Shown piece by piece: positions 11,651 to 23,077 of a DNA stretch of 64,000 bases. Within the stretch, counting starts at the first letter, position 1. Every line of letters starts with the position of its first letter. The stretch is taken from assembly GCA_031772625.1 (NCBI GenBank), contig CM062805.1, positions 804,979,100 through 805,043,099 on the forward strand, written 5' to 3'. Source of the DNA: Pinus tabuliformis. Taxonomy: Eukaryota; Streptophyta; Pinopsida; Pinales; Pinaceae. Under the pieces are notes generated by a model. It worked only from the letters and a program-made list of their open reading frames with translations, did not search any database and was not told the DNA's origin. The position numbers and the translations under genes were made by a program.

Positions 11651-12091
11651 TCAATTCACCGTGGAGCAACTTGGAGTACTGAAGTTGGTGAGCGAAATTC
11701 GGCCCCATCCGTGCATCATTCGTCCTAAAACTAGTTCTAGGTAGACACATGTTGCCTTGTGCTTCATTTTGATGCTTTTTTGATGCGTTTTGATCATCCC
11801 AAGTGGTAGTTTAGGCGGGTTTTAAAACTAGGTTCCACCGCTCGGTCATCACGGGTTTACCCTATCGGGTCCGTGATGGCCGAATTTTTTTTTACACTAG
11901 GCGTGCTCTGATCATCGTGGAAAAGTGATGTACTTCCACGATGACCACGGAAGAAATGAACCACAGACCTCGCGTCACCGCGTCTATTTTTAAAAAAGAC
12001 GCGATGATGACGCAAACTCATATTTTTGCAAATTACGCATCAAAATTTTCAAACGAAGTACTAATTCAATTTCCTTGTCCTGTAGGATATA

Positions 12092-13321
12092 ATGGCATTC
12101 ATCTGGCAAGAACGCACACATGATAACAACCATATAGAAGCTTTCGCCGATGCGGGGTGCCAAAACGCATTACGGGCATGCGGATTGCTCAAATTCTTCT
12201 TGACTCCACTCTTGCGGTCACAACCTGACTTGTTGGAGCTACTGATCAGGGCCTGGAATCCCACAAATGGGAAATTTATCACCTGAGGCCAAGATATCGA
12301 GTTTGACACACAGACATATATTTTTTGACTGGCCTGTCCCATCGAGGTGAGAGGCCCATTCTGGAGGGGCAACGACCCGGGGGTGATTCCTTAGATATGC
12401 TGATGGCTCAAGTGTGCCCAAGGCACGCAAGACAAGGAGTGGGAAGTTGGAAATCCCAACAGTGGACGATATAGTCCTTCGTGCTATGCTTTTCATGGTG
12501 ACATGGGCAGTGGGCTCCTTAGCCCAACATGAAGCTTCGAAGACTCAGCTCCGGCTGGCTCTCGAGTGTCTCAATCCCACCATGTTTAACTGGGTAGAGA
12601 CGGTGACGGAAAACATGAAGAGGCAACTCACCAACTACCGTCGAGGAGAGACGAAGCAGTTTGGTTATGGATCCATCTTAGTCCCGCTCATGCTGGAGCG
12701 GGTGCCGGCACTGTAGTTGCAAGACATGGATTTGGACTTACCCAGGCCACGTGAGACGAGGGCCACGCGATGGGCTCACATCATGCCATGAGGAGGTGGC
12801 AGATGACCAGTGGCGTGGGGGACATTTTTCCGAGAGTGGCTGGAGTGATAGATGATCTTCGTGGAGGATTGACCATATGCTGACATGGACTTCCACGGAG
12901 ATCCTGACATGCAGCTGCCTACTGGAGAGCAGTGGGATGACTGTGGTAAGACACTTGATCTCATTTTTTGATTTTTATTTTTATGATGTTTTTTTATTTT
13001 TTCTTGTACATGTCTTAATGATGAATGCTATGGTATGCAGATGTAGGACTAGTGAGGCCCCTTGGACTGGCTCTAGAGGTGTGGAGGGATGCGCAGGGCA
13101 TTGCAACACTAGCCCTAGCTCCTCCGGAAGATGATACAATGGAGATAGTGATCCAGAACCTTGAGGGCATGCTAGTAGGGATTCCAGATTACATGGGGAT
13201 CGAGGAGGTCCCCAGAGCATCTTAGATCCACACAGTAGGAGTGGAACCCAAGGTGAACTGCCTGTTGAGGCGAGTGGCACGAGTGGTGGTGTACTATAGG
13301 GAGCACAACCCACCGCAGTAG
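12092..13321 (+). pseudogene. Antisense spliced gene in E2, left copy (broken)
   Basis: This gene runs opposite to the element's gag/PR/IN frames. The start ATG at 12092 begins MAFIWQERTH and is also the first Met of the right copy. The frame is open to 12286, then broken by stops and indels (12284-12413, 12714-12716). It resumes through 12952, where GTAAGACACTTG starts an intron ending GTATGCAG at about 13040. The final exon runs to TAG at 13319-13321, ending HNPPQ. The segment around 12250-12360 (a W-N-P-x-x-G-K-F-I pattern, then D-I-x-F-L-T-G-L-P in the right copy's logic) resembles the plant mobile domain seen in retroelement antisense ORFs. That assignment is by motif only. Function is unknown. 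Confidence 0.6.
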
Positions 13322-13529
13322 ACACCTAGGTTTTTATTTCCTGCTGGTGGTTTTTGAGAGACATGTGTCTCAGATGTACGGAGAACACAGACTCTATTTG
13401 GACATGTACACTTATTTTTGAGCGCCTCGGTGCACCACATAATATATATATATATATACATATTCCTATGGTCTATTATTGTGCTTTATATGCTTTCTTG
13501 TATGATGTTTTGATATGCTGCGCAAATGT
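13322..13529. other. Short intergenic stretch with (TA)n
   Basis: It lies between the convergent antisense gene and the RNase H remnant. It contains a short TA microsatellite at about 13441-13457. The right arm has the matching region without the TA run. Confidence 0.5.
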
Positions 13530-13954
13530 CTGTCTAATACATGATTGGCCAATGCATCAGTTAACGTGTTAAATTGTCGTGGAATATGCTGATATGTAAT
13601 GAAATTGAAATTCCTCTCTAACAATTTAACATGTAAATACAACCTTAAAATGCAATGGTCTTTGACGGAATATCTCCTATTGAGCTAGTGGATGACAAGT
13701 TGAGAGTCTAGGTTCACAACTAATGTACGAATACCAAGATTAATCGCCTCGGCCAGTAACTCAATCACAACACTATATTCAGCGACATTTTTTGTGGTAC
13801 AACCTAAACACACACCTTGAAGATCTATCAACTCACCGTGAGGATCGTAGATCACCCATGCCGTAAAGGACAAGTTGTGGGTACTGCGGCAGGCACCATC
13901 AGCGAAACCAATGTAAGGTGCACCAGACATCTTCACAAGAAGCAAAATACACAA
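13530..13954 (-). pseudogene. Archaeal-type RNase H (RVT_3-like), broken
   Basis: The minus-strand frame begins near the Met of MSGAPYIGFADGAC. It shows the first acidic residue in FADGA, the helix NVAEYSVVIELLAEA with the catalytic Glu, and NLDSQLV with the third Asp. It is then cut by an in-frame TAG where the other arm has Gln in VVHQLNG. Past the stop the frame continues to a TDALANHVLDRHL end typical of this fold. This form of RNase H is known as a second RNase H (aRNH) in Tat-group gypsy elements. Here it lies downstream of the integrase scrap in element order, an unusual place. Confidence 0.7.
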
Positions 13955-14072
13955 TAAGCGGAAATCACGCCTTCACACCAAGCCAAAAACATGAAAACAC
14001 ACACACAACACACCTGCTAAGAACACACATATGTACAAACCAAAGTGCATGGAATTCACGCATAGTACTTTT
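13955..14072. other. AC-rich spacer between RNase H and integrase scrap
   Basis: It contains ACACACACAACACACC near 13998. No coding potential was seen. Confidence 0.4.
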
Positions 14073-15110
14073 TCAAGTACAACCTATTTCGGGGCTTATC
14101 TCATTGCGCCGCTGTATGATCGTCCTAGATAATGTAGGCGTCGTCTCGGCCCATTGTGTAAAATAATCAATGGCACCGATGATATACCCATGCCCCCCGG
14201 CCGAGCGAGGGTTACAGGTCGTATAATCAATGCCCTGTTTATCAAAAGGGTTGAGCGTATCAACAGGGTGCAAGGGGGAACCAGAAACAGAGCGCTCAAG
14301 ACAAGGAAGCAACTCCCGATGGGTAGGGAGGAATGAGGAATGATGGTGATGATTAGACCAAGGAGGTTCCTCGAGAGACATGGTCTCGAGAATGACTTTA
14401 TCAGAAGGAAATTTTTCCCTTAAAGGATCCGAAGAAGCGTCATCTCCAAGCCAAGGGAAATGAGCATACGAGTCGGGAGCCCTGCCTGAAGGAGCAGGTT
14501 TAGAAGGGGGAGCCGATGTAGAAACAATTTCGACATAGTTGAGCTCGGAAGGACTCAACGGCATCTCAACGCCCCAAGATTCTACCTGATCTGTGGGGGG
14601 AAGAACCGACGGATTAGAGCGAATGGAAATCATATTGATAGGAGCGACGTTAGGAGGTGGGAGTGAAAACACACCCATTAGGGTAGGATCTTTAAAAAGT
14701 CCAGCTCCCACACTCTCATATGGGGTGGAGGTATGCTCCAAAAAAGGCACGTTGCCTTCGGAAGAGAAGGTGAAGAAGGAAAGCTGGTCTACAGTGAAAA
14801 TCTTCCCCTGATGAGGGAAATGAATGACACGAAATAGAGATGAAGCCATGGCTTGCATGGCGTATGTCCAGATACATCCGAGAAGGAGGTTGTAGGTAAG
14901 ATTAGCATCAACAAATTCAAATTCCACTTCGACTGTCTTCCCTTCCAAAGAAATGGGCAAACGTTGGAGTATACCATAAGGGCTAGACTCTCTCCCATCA
15001 AAGGCTTCCAAGGTCGTAGGAGATTGGCTTAGAGTCGGAGAACCAAAAGCCTTCCAACAGGAAACAAACATGATGCAAGTCGAAGCGCCTTCATCAATAA
15101 CTGTACGACG
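14073..15110 (-). pseudogene. E2 protease fused in frame to an integrase fragment
   Basis: The retropepsin-like domain starts with an IDEGAST motif at about 15100-15080 and continues through LLLGCIWTYAM near 14880. The linker matches the E5 region between PR and RT (MPLSPSE, then PPW...HHHHSSFLP). The frame then jumps directly to about 40 residues of integrase core (GIDYTTCNP, AIDYFTQWAE), at about 14235-14115. Relative to E5 this skips about 2 kb of RT, RNase H and the integrase zinc domain, yet the frame stays open for 332 codons. The second Asp and Glu of the integrase triad are missing. It is a deletion fusion, not a functional enzyme. Confidence 0.75.
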
Positions 15111-15301
15111 AATCGTTTTGGAATTAAAATGACCTGTATGAGGAAGGCAATTTGGTGAGGCAGTCTCGGTGTATGGCTTTCCATGTCAAAAGTAATCAGA
15201 TCCGAGTCAGCCGGGCCTATGCTACCGATGGCGGATAGTAAGGACTTCCTCTAAGAGGGGCAGCTCTGGAGTACTTCTAAGGCATACATAGCTGACGAAG
15301 C

Positions 15302-18300
15302 CTAGGCTAAGTCCTCAATGCTGCTGTAGTGCTGGGCAACATGAGAATTAGGGTTGTAAGAAGATTTCCAGAGTACACCTTTCGGAGGGGGTTGGATGGG
15401 CATCTTAGTGCTAGGTCTCTCAATATGGAGTGGACCAGAACTGGACGGAGGAGTGCTAGAGGGGACCTCAGGCTCTTTCTTGGTAGGCGATAAATACTCT
15501 TTTGCCCAATTACTGATGTGGACAGGAATCATCCCAGCCATAAATACTTGAGAACCAAAGGAAGAAGAGGGTTGAGATGGATTAGCCACCATTTGTATTT
15601 ACTTCGAAGGAAAAGGTTCTTTGAGCACATCAAGAGTCTCGAGAGCACCTTTCAAAAAATGATTAACTTCAGACTGCCTTGGGCATTCTTTGGTATAGTG
15701 ATCCTCGTCACAGATAAGACAAGGGTACTTAGGCTTGCATTTGGCGCCTGCCTCGGGTGGAGGTTTAGGGGAATCTTGCTTAGGTTGATCCGTTTTATTC
15801 TTTCCTTTTCCCTTCTTTTTTCCTTTCGAGGCTGTGTCCGTCATGGTGGACTGGACGACATTAACCTCAGAAGTATTACCAGAATTGGATACAACCTGAG
15901 AAGTATCTTCGTTTAGAGAATTTGAATTTTTCTTCCCAGGGTTCGCGGAAGTTTTCTTTGAAGGTGGATTGATGGAACTGATGATACTGCCAACAGATGG
16001 TGTTGGCGGGGCTTTGTAAGTTCCTGGTCTTGGGGCATCAGGAAAATAATCATATAACGTACCAGACTGGGAGTAAACCAAGTCAAGGTACTGAGCGCGC
16101 ACAATAGCTTGCTCTTAAGTTACACATGCCCCCATAGCAATGTCCCGAGCTATCAGACCGACGAATTAAGTCATGAACCAGTTGGTAAGAAGCTTATCGA
16201 GAATCCAAAACTTAATCAAACGACAACGCCATCTCCATTCTAGGATATGATTAGAGATATGTGTGACTATTGTCTGTTTTAAGGATGACAGGAGGTGTGT
16301 GCATGTTTCATATCGAATCGACAACTGAAAATGAGTTAAAAATGCCATAGCCAACGAGTTAAAATCCTGAAAAGATCCATGAGATAACTCAATATACCAT
16401 TTAGCCACAGAGCCAGTGAGAGTCCTTTGGAAAAGGCGGAGCCGGATTGAATCATCAAGCCACGAATTCGATGAACACCATAGATGATAAGTCATGACGT
16501 GAGCTTGGGTATCTTCTCCAGCTTTACCATCGAATTTGGGACAATCACCGGGAATCTTAGTTAGAACTGGTGGCTAATACGGATTATGAAGAATAGGATC
16601 ATTAGTCAATTTGGACACATCCGGTAATTCCAACGTTGCTAAAAAGGGTAATTGAGGGTTAAAGGACATCTGGGGCTACAGATAAGAAGCAGTACTAGAG
16701 TTCCAGCCAGCTAGTGGTTGCCCCCATTGATTTTGTCCGGACGGATTTGGCCCCGGAGGGTTTTGTTCGTAGGGGTTTTGTCCATAGCGGTTATAGGATG
16801 GCTGACCTTGGATTTTCCCCCCAACATTCCATTGATTACCAACTTGGCCTGTAGGAGCAACATAAGGTTGCTGGTAATTCTGATAAGGACTCACTTGTAG
16901 TTGTTGATAATTTTGATACGGGGCAAATTGAGTTTTCCCTTGGGATTGCTAGAAACCATAAGGTGGCTGGGCTCCAAACTGAGCCTGCGAGGCAGGCTGT
17001 GTTTGATAGGCTGGTTGGGATTGAGGTCCAACCTGCATTTGAAAACCATATTGGGTCTGGGGCCCAGCCTGGGGTTGAAAACTAGGTTGAGTTTGAGAAG
17101 AAACAATCATTTGAGTGCTCGGTTGAGCATGCCCAGAAGGATGTCCTTGAGAGAACTGAGGCTGAGCCATCTGGCCAGAAGGTTGAACCAATTGAGATTG
17201 AGATTGACCCATCTGCCCAGAAGGTTGAGCTTGCTGGGTGTTGGGTTGTCCTTGCACAACTGAGGGTTGTCTTGATAGACCGGATGGTTGAGTAGACTGG
17301 ACAGTTGGTTGATCTGATTGGATTTGAGGCTGACCGACCTGCCCAGATGCTTGACCATACTGGATAGTGGGTTGGCCTTGCTGAACGTAAGGTTGACCAG
17401 CTTTCCTAGAAGGATAACCTTGTTGGACACTAGGTTGACCTTGTTGCATGTAAGGTTGTCCTCGATTACCAGAAGGTTGCATAAAATAGGTAAAAGACAG
17501 ACCACCAGAGGCCGAAGGTTGTCCCTGAAAAGGTTGTCCTTGTGGGCCTCCAGGTTGCCCTGGATAAGACTGCCCGTAATACTACTGCCCTTGAGAGGTT
17601 TGCATGTAAGACAATTGGCCTTGATTGGGTGGTCCTTGAAGATGTGCAGGTGATACTGGCCACCGCCATAATGAGTGGGGGTCTAAGCAATGGATAACGG
17701 GACCATGACCTCAACCGTAGGCTGAGGTGGTAGAGGTTCGCGGTAATAGGTATGAGCTCCTCTAGAATCATAATAATGAAATGGATTTTTAGGGTCCGCA
17801 TTCTGAAGAGCATGCAAATGTTCATCATATGCCCCCCGCTGGGATAGAACCAGAAGAAGGTGGGGCACCTAGTGTAGGGTCAACAACTCTGGGTACGGAT
17901 GCCAATGGGCCACTGTAAGATGACCCTGAAGAAGGTCTAGCAGCAACGGTGACAACTGAGAATGCAGTAATGGCACTGACAATAGGGGATTAAGAAGTCA
18001 CACGAATAGTTGGAATAGTCAGGACGGAAGTGACAAGCATATTGTGAATCTGAGGAATAAAGGACTTAGAAGTCGGAGTGATGGTGTGTGACCACATAGA
18101 ACTCATAGGGGGAGTCCTAGAAGACATAACATCCCTCAACGCCTTATAGCATAAAGGCAACGTAACACCAAGAGGGGTGATACGAAAGGGTGGAGTTTCC
18201 GTTGAGGTGGGAATTTCACTGCTCGTCACAACGGACTCTTCACTTGTGACAAGGGATGTGTAATCCATATCAGAAGAAGACATTGGGACCGAAACACTAG

Positions 18301-18508
18301 GAGGATTAGGAGGGATATCTTCTTTAGAAGGCTCCCAAACGAGGTTCCATTGAATTTCGTAAGTCTCATCCTCTGGAGCGCGAGAGTTAATCAGTTGGAT
18401 ACTCAGAATAACAGGGAGAGTATCACTCACAATCGGTAGCTCGGGAGAAACAGAAGAAGGAGACCCTTGGTTACTTGGAACAGGAGACGGGATCAGTGAT
18501 TCCGACAA
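15302..18508 (-). pseudogene. E2 gag (proline/glutamine-rich region, capsid, zinc knuckle), broken
   Basis: The minus-strand gag is broken by several stops and frame changes. In order it has a Ser/Pro-rich N-terminal region (18508-17990), a long Gln/Pro-rich repeat region (about 17590-16676), a capsid domain with SVAKWYIEL and LTHFQLSIRYE (16495-16166), the conserved AQYLDLVYSQSGTLYDYF (16095-16040), one zinc knuckle CLICDEDHYTKEC near 15725-15685, and a linker (15592-15302) leading to the protease. It is homologous to gag of E4 and E5. Gag forms the particle that packages element RNA. Several breaks fall where E4 has sense codons. Confidence 0.8.
16676..17590 (-). repeat. Gln/Pro-rich repeat coding region of E2 gag
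   Basis: Degenerate repeats of about 7-14 residues, of the type GQPxxQQ, fill this part (177 residues in the 17482-16949 frame alone). The composition is low-complexity Q, P, G, Y, prion-like. A similar block lies before the capsid in E5 (48241-48636) and E4 (near 54500-54060). Confidence 0.75.
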
Positions 18509-18930
18509 GATGATGAATTCAAAATATCCTAGGGAAACTAACGGGAAAGGACCCTACTCAAGCTAACGCAAACAAGATCTAACCAGGTAAATGTGAATCG
18601 TGGCCGAATAAATTTTAAGATAGGAACAAAACTTGACCTTTTCATCTTTAAAGAGTCGAGAAAAGGACAAAAGATGACTCTAGTTGCCTTCGAATATTTA
18701 ATAAGCCTGAAGTGACAAGTGCTCAGATGGACCTCTTCTTTTAGGGAGTCCGAAAAGGAACGAAAGTGACTACTCGGGAGAACTAGGCAAAAGGTTTATA
18801 TACACCTTCGCAGTCATATGAAAACCAAGGACTTTTCGTACAACAGTCAATCTTCCCGAATGCTATGTTCGGTGCGCTACGGCTTGTAAGGCGGTAGACA
18901 CGGCTTCATATGGATAAAGGATGATAACCT
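18509..18930 (-). other. Leader fragment of E2
   Basis: From about 18605 it matches E1 6960-7290, including the CCTTTTCATC...GAAAAGG stem-loop and the phrase CAATCTTCCCGAATGCTATG. It stops at GATGATAACCTAGTG, where the right inverted arm begins. The rest of the leader and its PBS are missing. Confidence 0.7.
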
Positions 18931-18936
18931 AGTGCT

Positions 18937-19200
18937 GTGATTGAGTTACTGGCCGAGGCGATTAATCTCGGTATTCGTACATTGGTTGTGAACCTGGACT
19001 CTCAACTTGTCGTCCACCAGCTCAATGGGCGATATTCTGTCAGAGACCATCGCATTTTAAGGTTTTATTTACGTGTTAAATTGTTAGAGAGGAATTTTGA
19101 TTTCATTACATATCAGCATATTCCACGATGATTCAACATGTTAACTGATGCATTGGCTAATCATGTATTAGACAGACATTTGCGTAACATATAATCAAAA
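18937..19200 (+). pseudogene. C-terminal RNase H fragment (inverted copy)
   Basis: The plus-strand frame starts inside the helix IELLAEAINLGIRTL and keeps NLDSQLVVHQLNG, the segment in which the left copy has a stop. It runs to 19131, ending QHIPR. After one stop the frame continues to a TDALANHVLDRHL end. It lacks the N-terminal half with the first catalytic Asp and the helix start, so it cannot encode an active RNase H. Confidence 0.75.
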
Positions 19201-19369
19201 CATCATACAAGAAAGCATACAAAGAACAATAATAGACCATAGGAATATATCGTGTGGCACACCGAGGTGCTCAAAAATAAGTGTACATGTCTAAATAGAG
19301 TCTATTTTCTCCATACATCTGAGACACATGTCTTTCAAAATCACCAGCAGGAAATAAAAACCTAGGTGT

Positions 19370-20601
19370 CTATTGCGGTGGGTTGTGCTCCCTATAGTGC
19401 ATCGCCGCTCGTGCCACCCACCTCAACAGGCAGTGCATCCTGGGTTCCACTCCTACTGTGTGGATCTGGGATGCTCTAGGGACCTCCTCGGTCACCATGT
19501 AATATGGAATCCCTGCTAGCAGACCCTCAAGGTTCTGGATCACTGTTTCCATCGTATCATCTTCCAGAGGAGCCAGGGCTAGTGCTGCAATGCCTTGTGC
19601 ATCCCTCTGCGCCTCTGGAACCAGTCCAAGGGGTCTCACTGGTCCTACATCTCAATACCATAGTGTTCATCATTAGGACATGTACATGAAAAAATAAAAA
19701 AACATCATAAAAATCAAAATCAAAAAATGATATCAAGTGTCTTACCACCACCATCCCACTCCTCTCCAACAGGCAGTTGCATGTCAGGATCTTCGCGGAA
19801 GTCGATGCCAGCATATGGCCAATCCTCCACAAAGATCGTCTGTTGCTCCAACCACTCTCGAAAAAATGTCCCCCACGCCACCGGTCGTCTGCCACCTCCT
19901 CGTGGCATGATGTGAGCCCATCGCGTGGCCCTCATCTCACGTGGCCTGGGTAAGTCCAAATCCATGTCTTGCAACTACAGTACCGACACCCGCTCCAGCA
20001 TGAGTGCGACTAAGGTGGATCCATAATCAAACTGCTTCATCTCTCCTCGACGCTAGTTTGTGAGTTGCCTCTTCATGTTTGTCGTCACGTCTCTGCCCAG
20101 TTAAACATGGTGGGATTGAGACACTCGAGAGCCAGCCGGAGCTGAGTCTTCGAAGCCTCGTGTTGGGCTAAGGAGCCCGTTTCCCGTGTCACCATGAAAA
20201 GCATAGCACAAAGGACTACATCATCCACTTTTGGGATTTCCACCTTCCCACTCCTTCTCTTGCGTGCCCCCGGGAACACTTGAGCCATCAACATATCTAG
20301 GAATCACCCCTGGGTCACTACCCTTCCAGAATGGGCCTCTCACCTCGATGGGACAACCCGGTCAAAAAATATATGTCTATAGAGTCAAACTCGATATCCC
20401 AACCTCGGATGATAAATTTCCCATCTGTGGGATTCCAGGCCCTGATCAGTAACTCCAGCAAGTCAGGTTGTGATCACAGGTGTGGAGTTAGTAGAAGAAT
20501 TTGAGCAATCCGCATACCCGTAAAGCATTTCGGCACCCCGCATCAGTGAAAGCTTCTATATCATTGTTATCGTGCGTGTTTTCTTACCAAACGAATGCCA
20601 T
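19370..20601 (-). pseudogene. Antisense spliced gene, right copy (better preserved 3' half)
   Basis: This is the inverted counterpart of 12092-13321. The start would be the ATG at 20601. The 5' half is heavily broken. The second half is open: 19974-19747 (MQDMDLDLPRP to WDGGG), an intron from GTAAGACACTTG (about 19747) to an AG near 19650, and the last exon to TAG at 19370-19372. Both copies keep GT and AG at the same places, which supports a real intron. The product has a tryptophan-rich middle part (WGTFFREWLEQQ) and no catalytic motif I recognise. Together with the N-terminal pattern it may be a plant-mobile-domain-like protein; this is uncertain. Confidence 0.6.
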
Positions 20602-21040
20602 TATACCCTACAGGATGAGGAGAATTGAATTAGTACTTTGTTTGAAAATTTTGACGCGTAATTTGCAAAAAACATGAGTTTAAGCCATCATCGTGTCTGT
20701 TTTAAAAACATATGCGATGACGTGAGGTCTATAGTTCATTTTTTCTATGGTAATCGTGGAAGTACATCACTTTTCCATGATGATCAGAATGCGCCTAGTG
20801 TAAAAAATTATCGGCCATCGCGGACCCGATAGGGTAAACCTGCGATGACCGAGCGGCAGAACGCGGTTTGAAAATCTGCGTAAACTAACACTTGGAACAT
20901 TCAAAATGCATGGGAAAAGCATCAAAATGAAGCGTAAGGCAATGTGTGTCTACGTGGAACTAGTTTTGGGACGAATGATGCACGGACGGGGCCGAATTTC
21001 ACTCACCAACTTCAATACTCCAAGTTGCTCCACGGTGAAT

Positions 21041-21922
21041 TGATGCAAGAAAGTGTTCCCTCTACGAACAGAGGCAACACCTCTAGCCCTAGAGTGGGTC
21101 TAGTCACAAACAAGGACAAATCAACAAAATTTTTCCTTAAATAGTTCAAGTTGGAGGCCTACCTCAACCAGTGGTCAATGGAGTTTCGTTTCACTGCTCG
21201 AGCTTCGCTTCCTTCTCCTAGTGAGTAATCAACCTGAAACAATGCAAAGGAAATACAAAAAAGCACATAACCGGATACAACAAATGATCTATTTACTCAT
21301 AAAGTCAAGAAGTCATGAGATATCAAGTACATTGCATACAAGACATAGAAAAACATCATTGATTGCATTAAATATGAAATAGAGTAAGCTTACAACCAAG
21401 GTCTTGTCGCCACAAGCCTCCTCAGAAGGGTCCAGCCAGCATGTTCCTCAAGCATTCAATCTTGAAGATGGATCTCCCAATACAAGTCTCTCTCACTCAC
21501 AAGCTTTACACAAGATAAAAGGAACTTCACAACCTTCCTCAAGCTCTCAAACAATCCCACACTTGTCACACTCACACGAGCTATCTAACAAGCTCACAAT
21601 ACTATCAACAACACTCCAAAGACTAAGAATTACAAAACTAGTAGCTCATAGCAATGGTGAGAGTTTAAATAGGAGAAGGAGTCTCCGTGAATGGTGGGAG
21701 GATGAGCTTATATCCAAGGAAGGTAGCACAAATGATGGAACATCCATGCCAGAGAAAGGAGGGCGACATAAACAAGGCCAACAACCAGGTCTGGAGTCAT
21801 CTGGAAGGCCGACTGTTGGAACAAACTCACCCAAACTGGATCATCGCCGGAACATAACTGGTCTGCCACGCTGACATCGCTATTACATAACAGAGATAGT
21901 CATGTCATCGCATGAAACTATA
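21041..21922 (-). repeat. Truncated LTR-B (5' LTR of E2)
   Basis: It starts TTGATGCAAGAAAGTGTTCCC and follows LTR-B to CATGAAACTATAAT, where 9882-type LTRs continue CAATAGTTGCG. Instead it is joined to a PBS complement. Confidence 0.8.
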
Positions 21923-21924
21923 AT

Positions 21925-21941
21925 CCCCAGTGGAGTCGCCA
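21925..21941 (-). other. Orphan primer-binding site between two LTRs
   Basis: CCCCAGTGGAGTCGCCA is directly followed by an LTR start (21945) and directly preceded by LTR interior, with no internal region. It marks an abnormal reverse-transcription or recombination product. Confidence 0.75.
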
Positions 21942-21944
21942 ATT

Positions 21945-23077
21945 TGTGATGTAGGAAATTGTTCCCTCTGCGGACATAGGCAACCCTTCTAGCCCTAGAG
22001 TGGGTCTAGTCACAAACAAGGACAAATCAACAACAATTTTCCTTAAATAGTTCAAGTTGGAGGCCTACCTCAACCAGTGGTCGATGGAGTTCTGTTGCGG
22101 TGCTCCAGCTTCTGCTTCCTTCTCCTAATGAGTAATCAACCTGAAACAATGCAAAAGAAATACAACAAAGCACGTAACCAGATACAACAAATGATCTGTT
22201 TACTCATAAAGTCAAGAAGTCATGAGCTATCAAGTGCATTTCATACAAGACGTAGGAAAACATCATTGATTGCATTAAATATGAAATAGAGCAAGCTTAA
22301 AACCAAGGTCTTGACGTCACAAGCCTCCTCAGAAGGGTCCAGCCAGCATGTTCCTCAAGCATTCAATCTTGAAGATGGATCGCCCAATACAAGTCTCTCT
22401 CACTCACAAGTTTTACACAAGATAAAAGGCACTTCATAACCTTCCTCAATCTCTCAAACAATCCCACACTTGTCACACTCACACCAGTTATCTAACAAGC
22501 TCACAATACTATCAACAACACTCCAAAGACTAAGAATTCCAAAACTAGCAGCTCATAGCAATGGTGAGAGTTTAAATATGAGAAGGAGTCTCCATGAATG
22601 GTGGGATGATGAACTTATCTCCAAGGAAGGTAGCAAAAATTACGGAACAACCACGCCAGAGAAAGGAGGGCAACATAAACAAGGCCAACAATCAGGTCTG
22701 GAGTCATCTGGAAGACCTACTGTTGGAACAAACTCACCCAAACTGGATCATCACGGGAACATAACTGGTTTGTCGCGCTGACATCGCTATTACATAACGG
22801 AGATAGTCATGTCATCATGGGAAACTACAATCAATAGTTGCGTTGGCACATGAAATTCGACCATTGCGGGAATCACGTGTACTTCCATGATGGAAACGCT
22901 TCTGGTTTATTTTGGAGCGCTCATCAACGCGTTTATTTTGATAATAGACGCGATGAGGCAGAAACTTTGGCAAAGTGGGTCATTTGGCAACATCAGAGAA
23001 CATGAGCATGAATGATTTTGGACTCATGACACAGTAGGAAGACTGGGATGAAGGCAGTGACAAATTATTGTGTAACA
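21945..23077 (-). repeat. Complete LTR-B
   Basis: It is 1133 bp long, from TGTGATGTAGG to TGTAACA. It includes the hairpin at 22862-22892 (partly decayed) and a CGCG...CGCG hairpin near 22930-22955. Its right edge is joined to the interior of an LTR-A, not to a polypurine tract. Confidence 0.8.

Larger units (their letters stand above)
11651..13774. repeat. Left arm of a 2.1-kb inverted repeat
   Basis: The arm begins TCAATTCACCGTGGAGCAAC and is the reverse complement of 18931-21043. The inner end lies inside the RNase H remnant at about 13774. The arms differ by scattered substitutions and short indels. The outer part holds three consecutive hairpins: CGGTCATCACGG...CCGTGATGGCCG (near 11842-11882), CATCGTGGAA...TTCCACGATG (11913-11943) and CGCGTC...GACGCG (near 11978-12005). 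Confidence 0.85.
9883..21040 (-). mobile_element. E2: rearranged gypsy element with gag, PR and inverted arms
   Basis: Its 3' LTR is 8752-9882 and its truncated 5' LTR is 21041-21922. The 3' end (9883-11412) and part of the leader (18600-18930) match E1 and E3. Between them lie gag (18508-15302), protease fused to an integrase scrap (about 15110-14073), an RNase H remnant (about 13954-13530), and an antisense gene. About 2.1 kb at 11651-13774 is repeated in inverted order at 18931-21043, replacing the distal leader and PBS. RT and the first RNase H are deleted. It is a dead element. Confidence 0.7.
18931..21043. repeat. Right arm of the 2.1-kb inverted repeat
   Basis: This is the reverse complement of 11651-13774. 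Its inner end cuts into the RNase H remnant, so it is the derived copy: only the left arm is continuous with the full RNase H. Its outer end overlaps the first bases of an LTR-B (TTGATGCAAG at 21040). It has the same hairpins as the left arm, for example at 20752-20782. Confidence 0.85.

Noticed and set aside
18937-19200. A host RNase H gene on the plus strand
   Set aside because: It is the truncated inverted copy of the RNase H remnant at 13530-13954.
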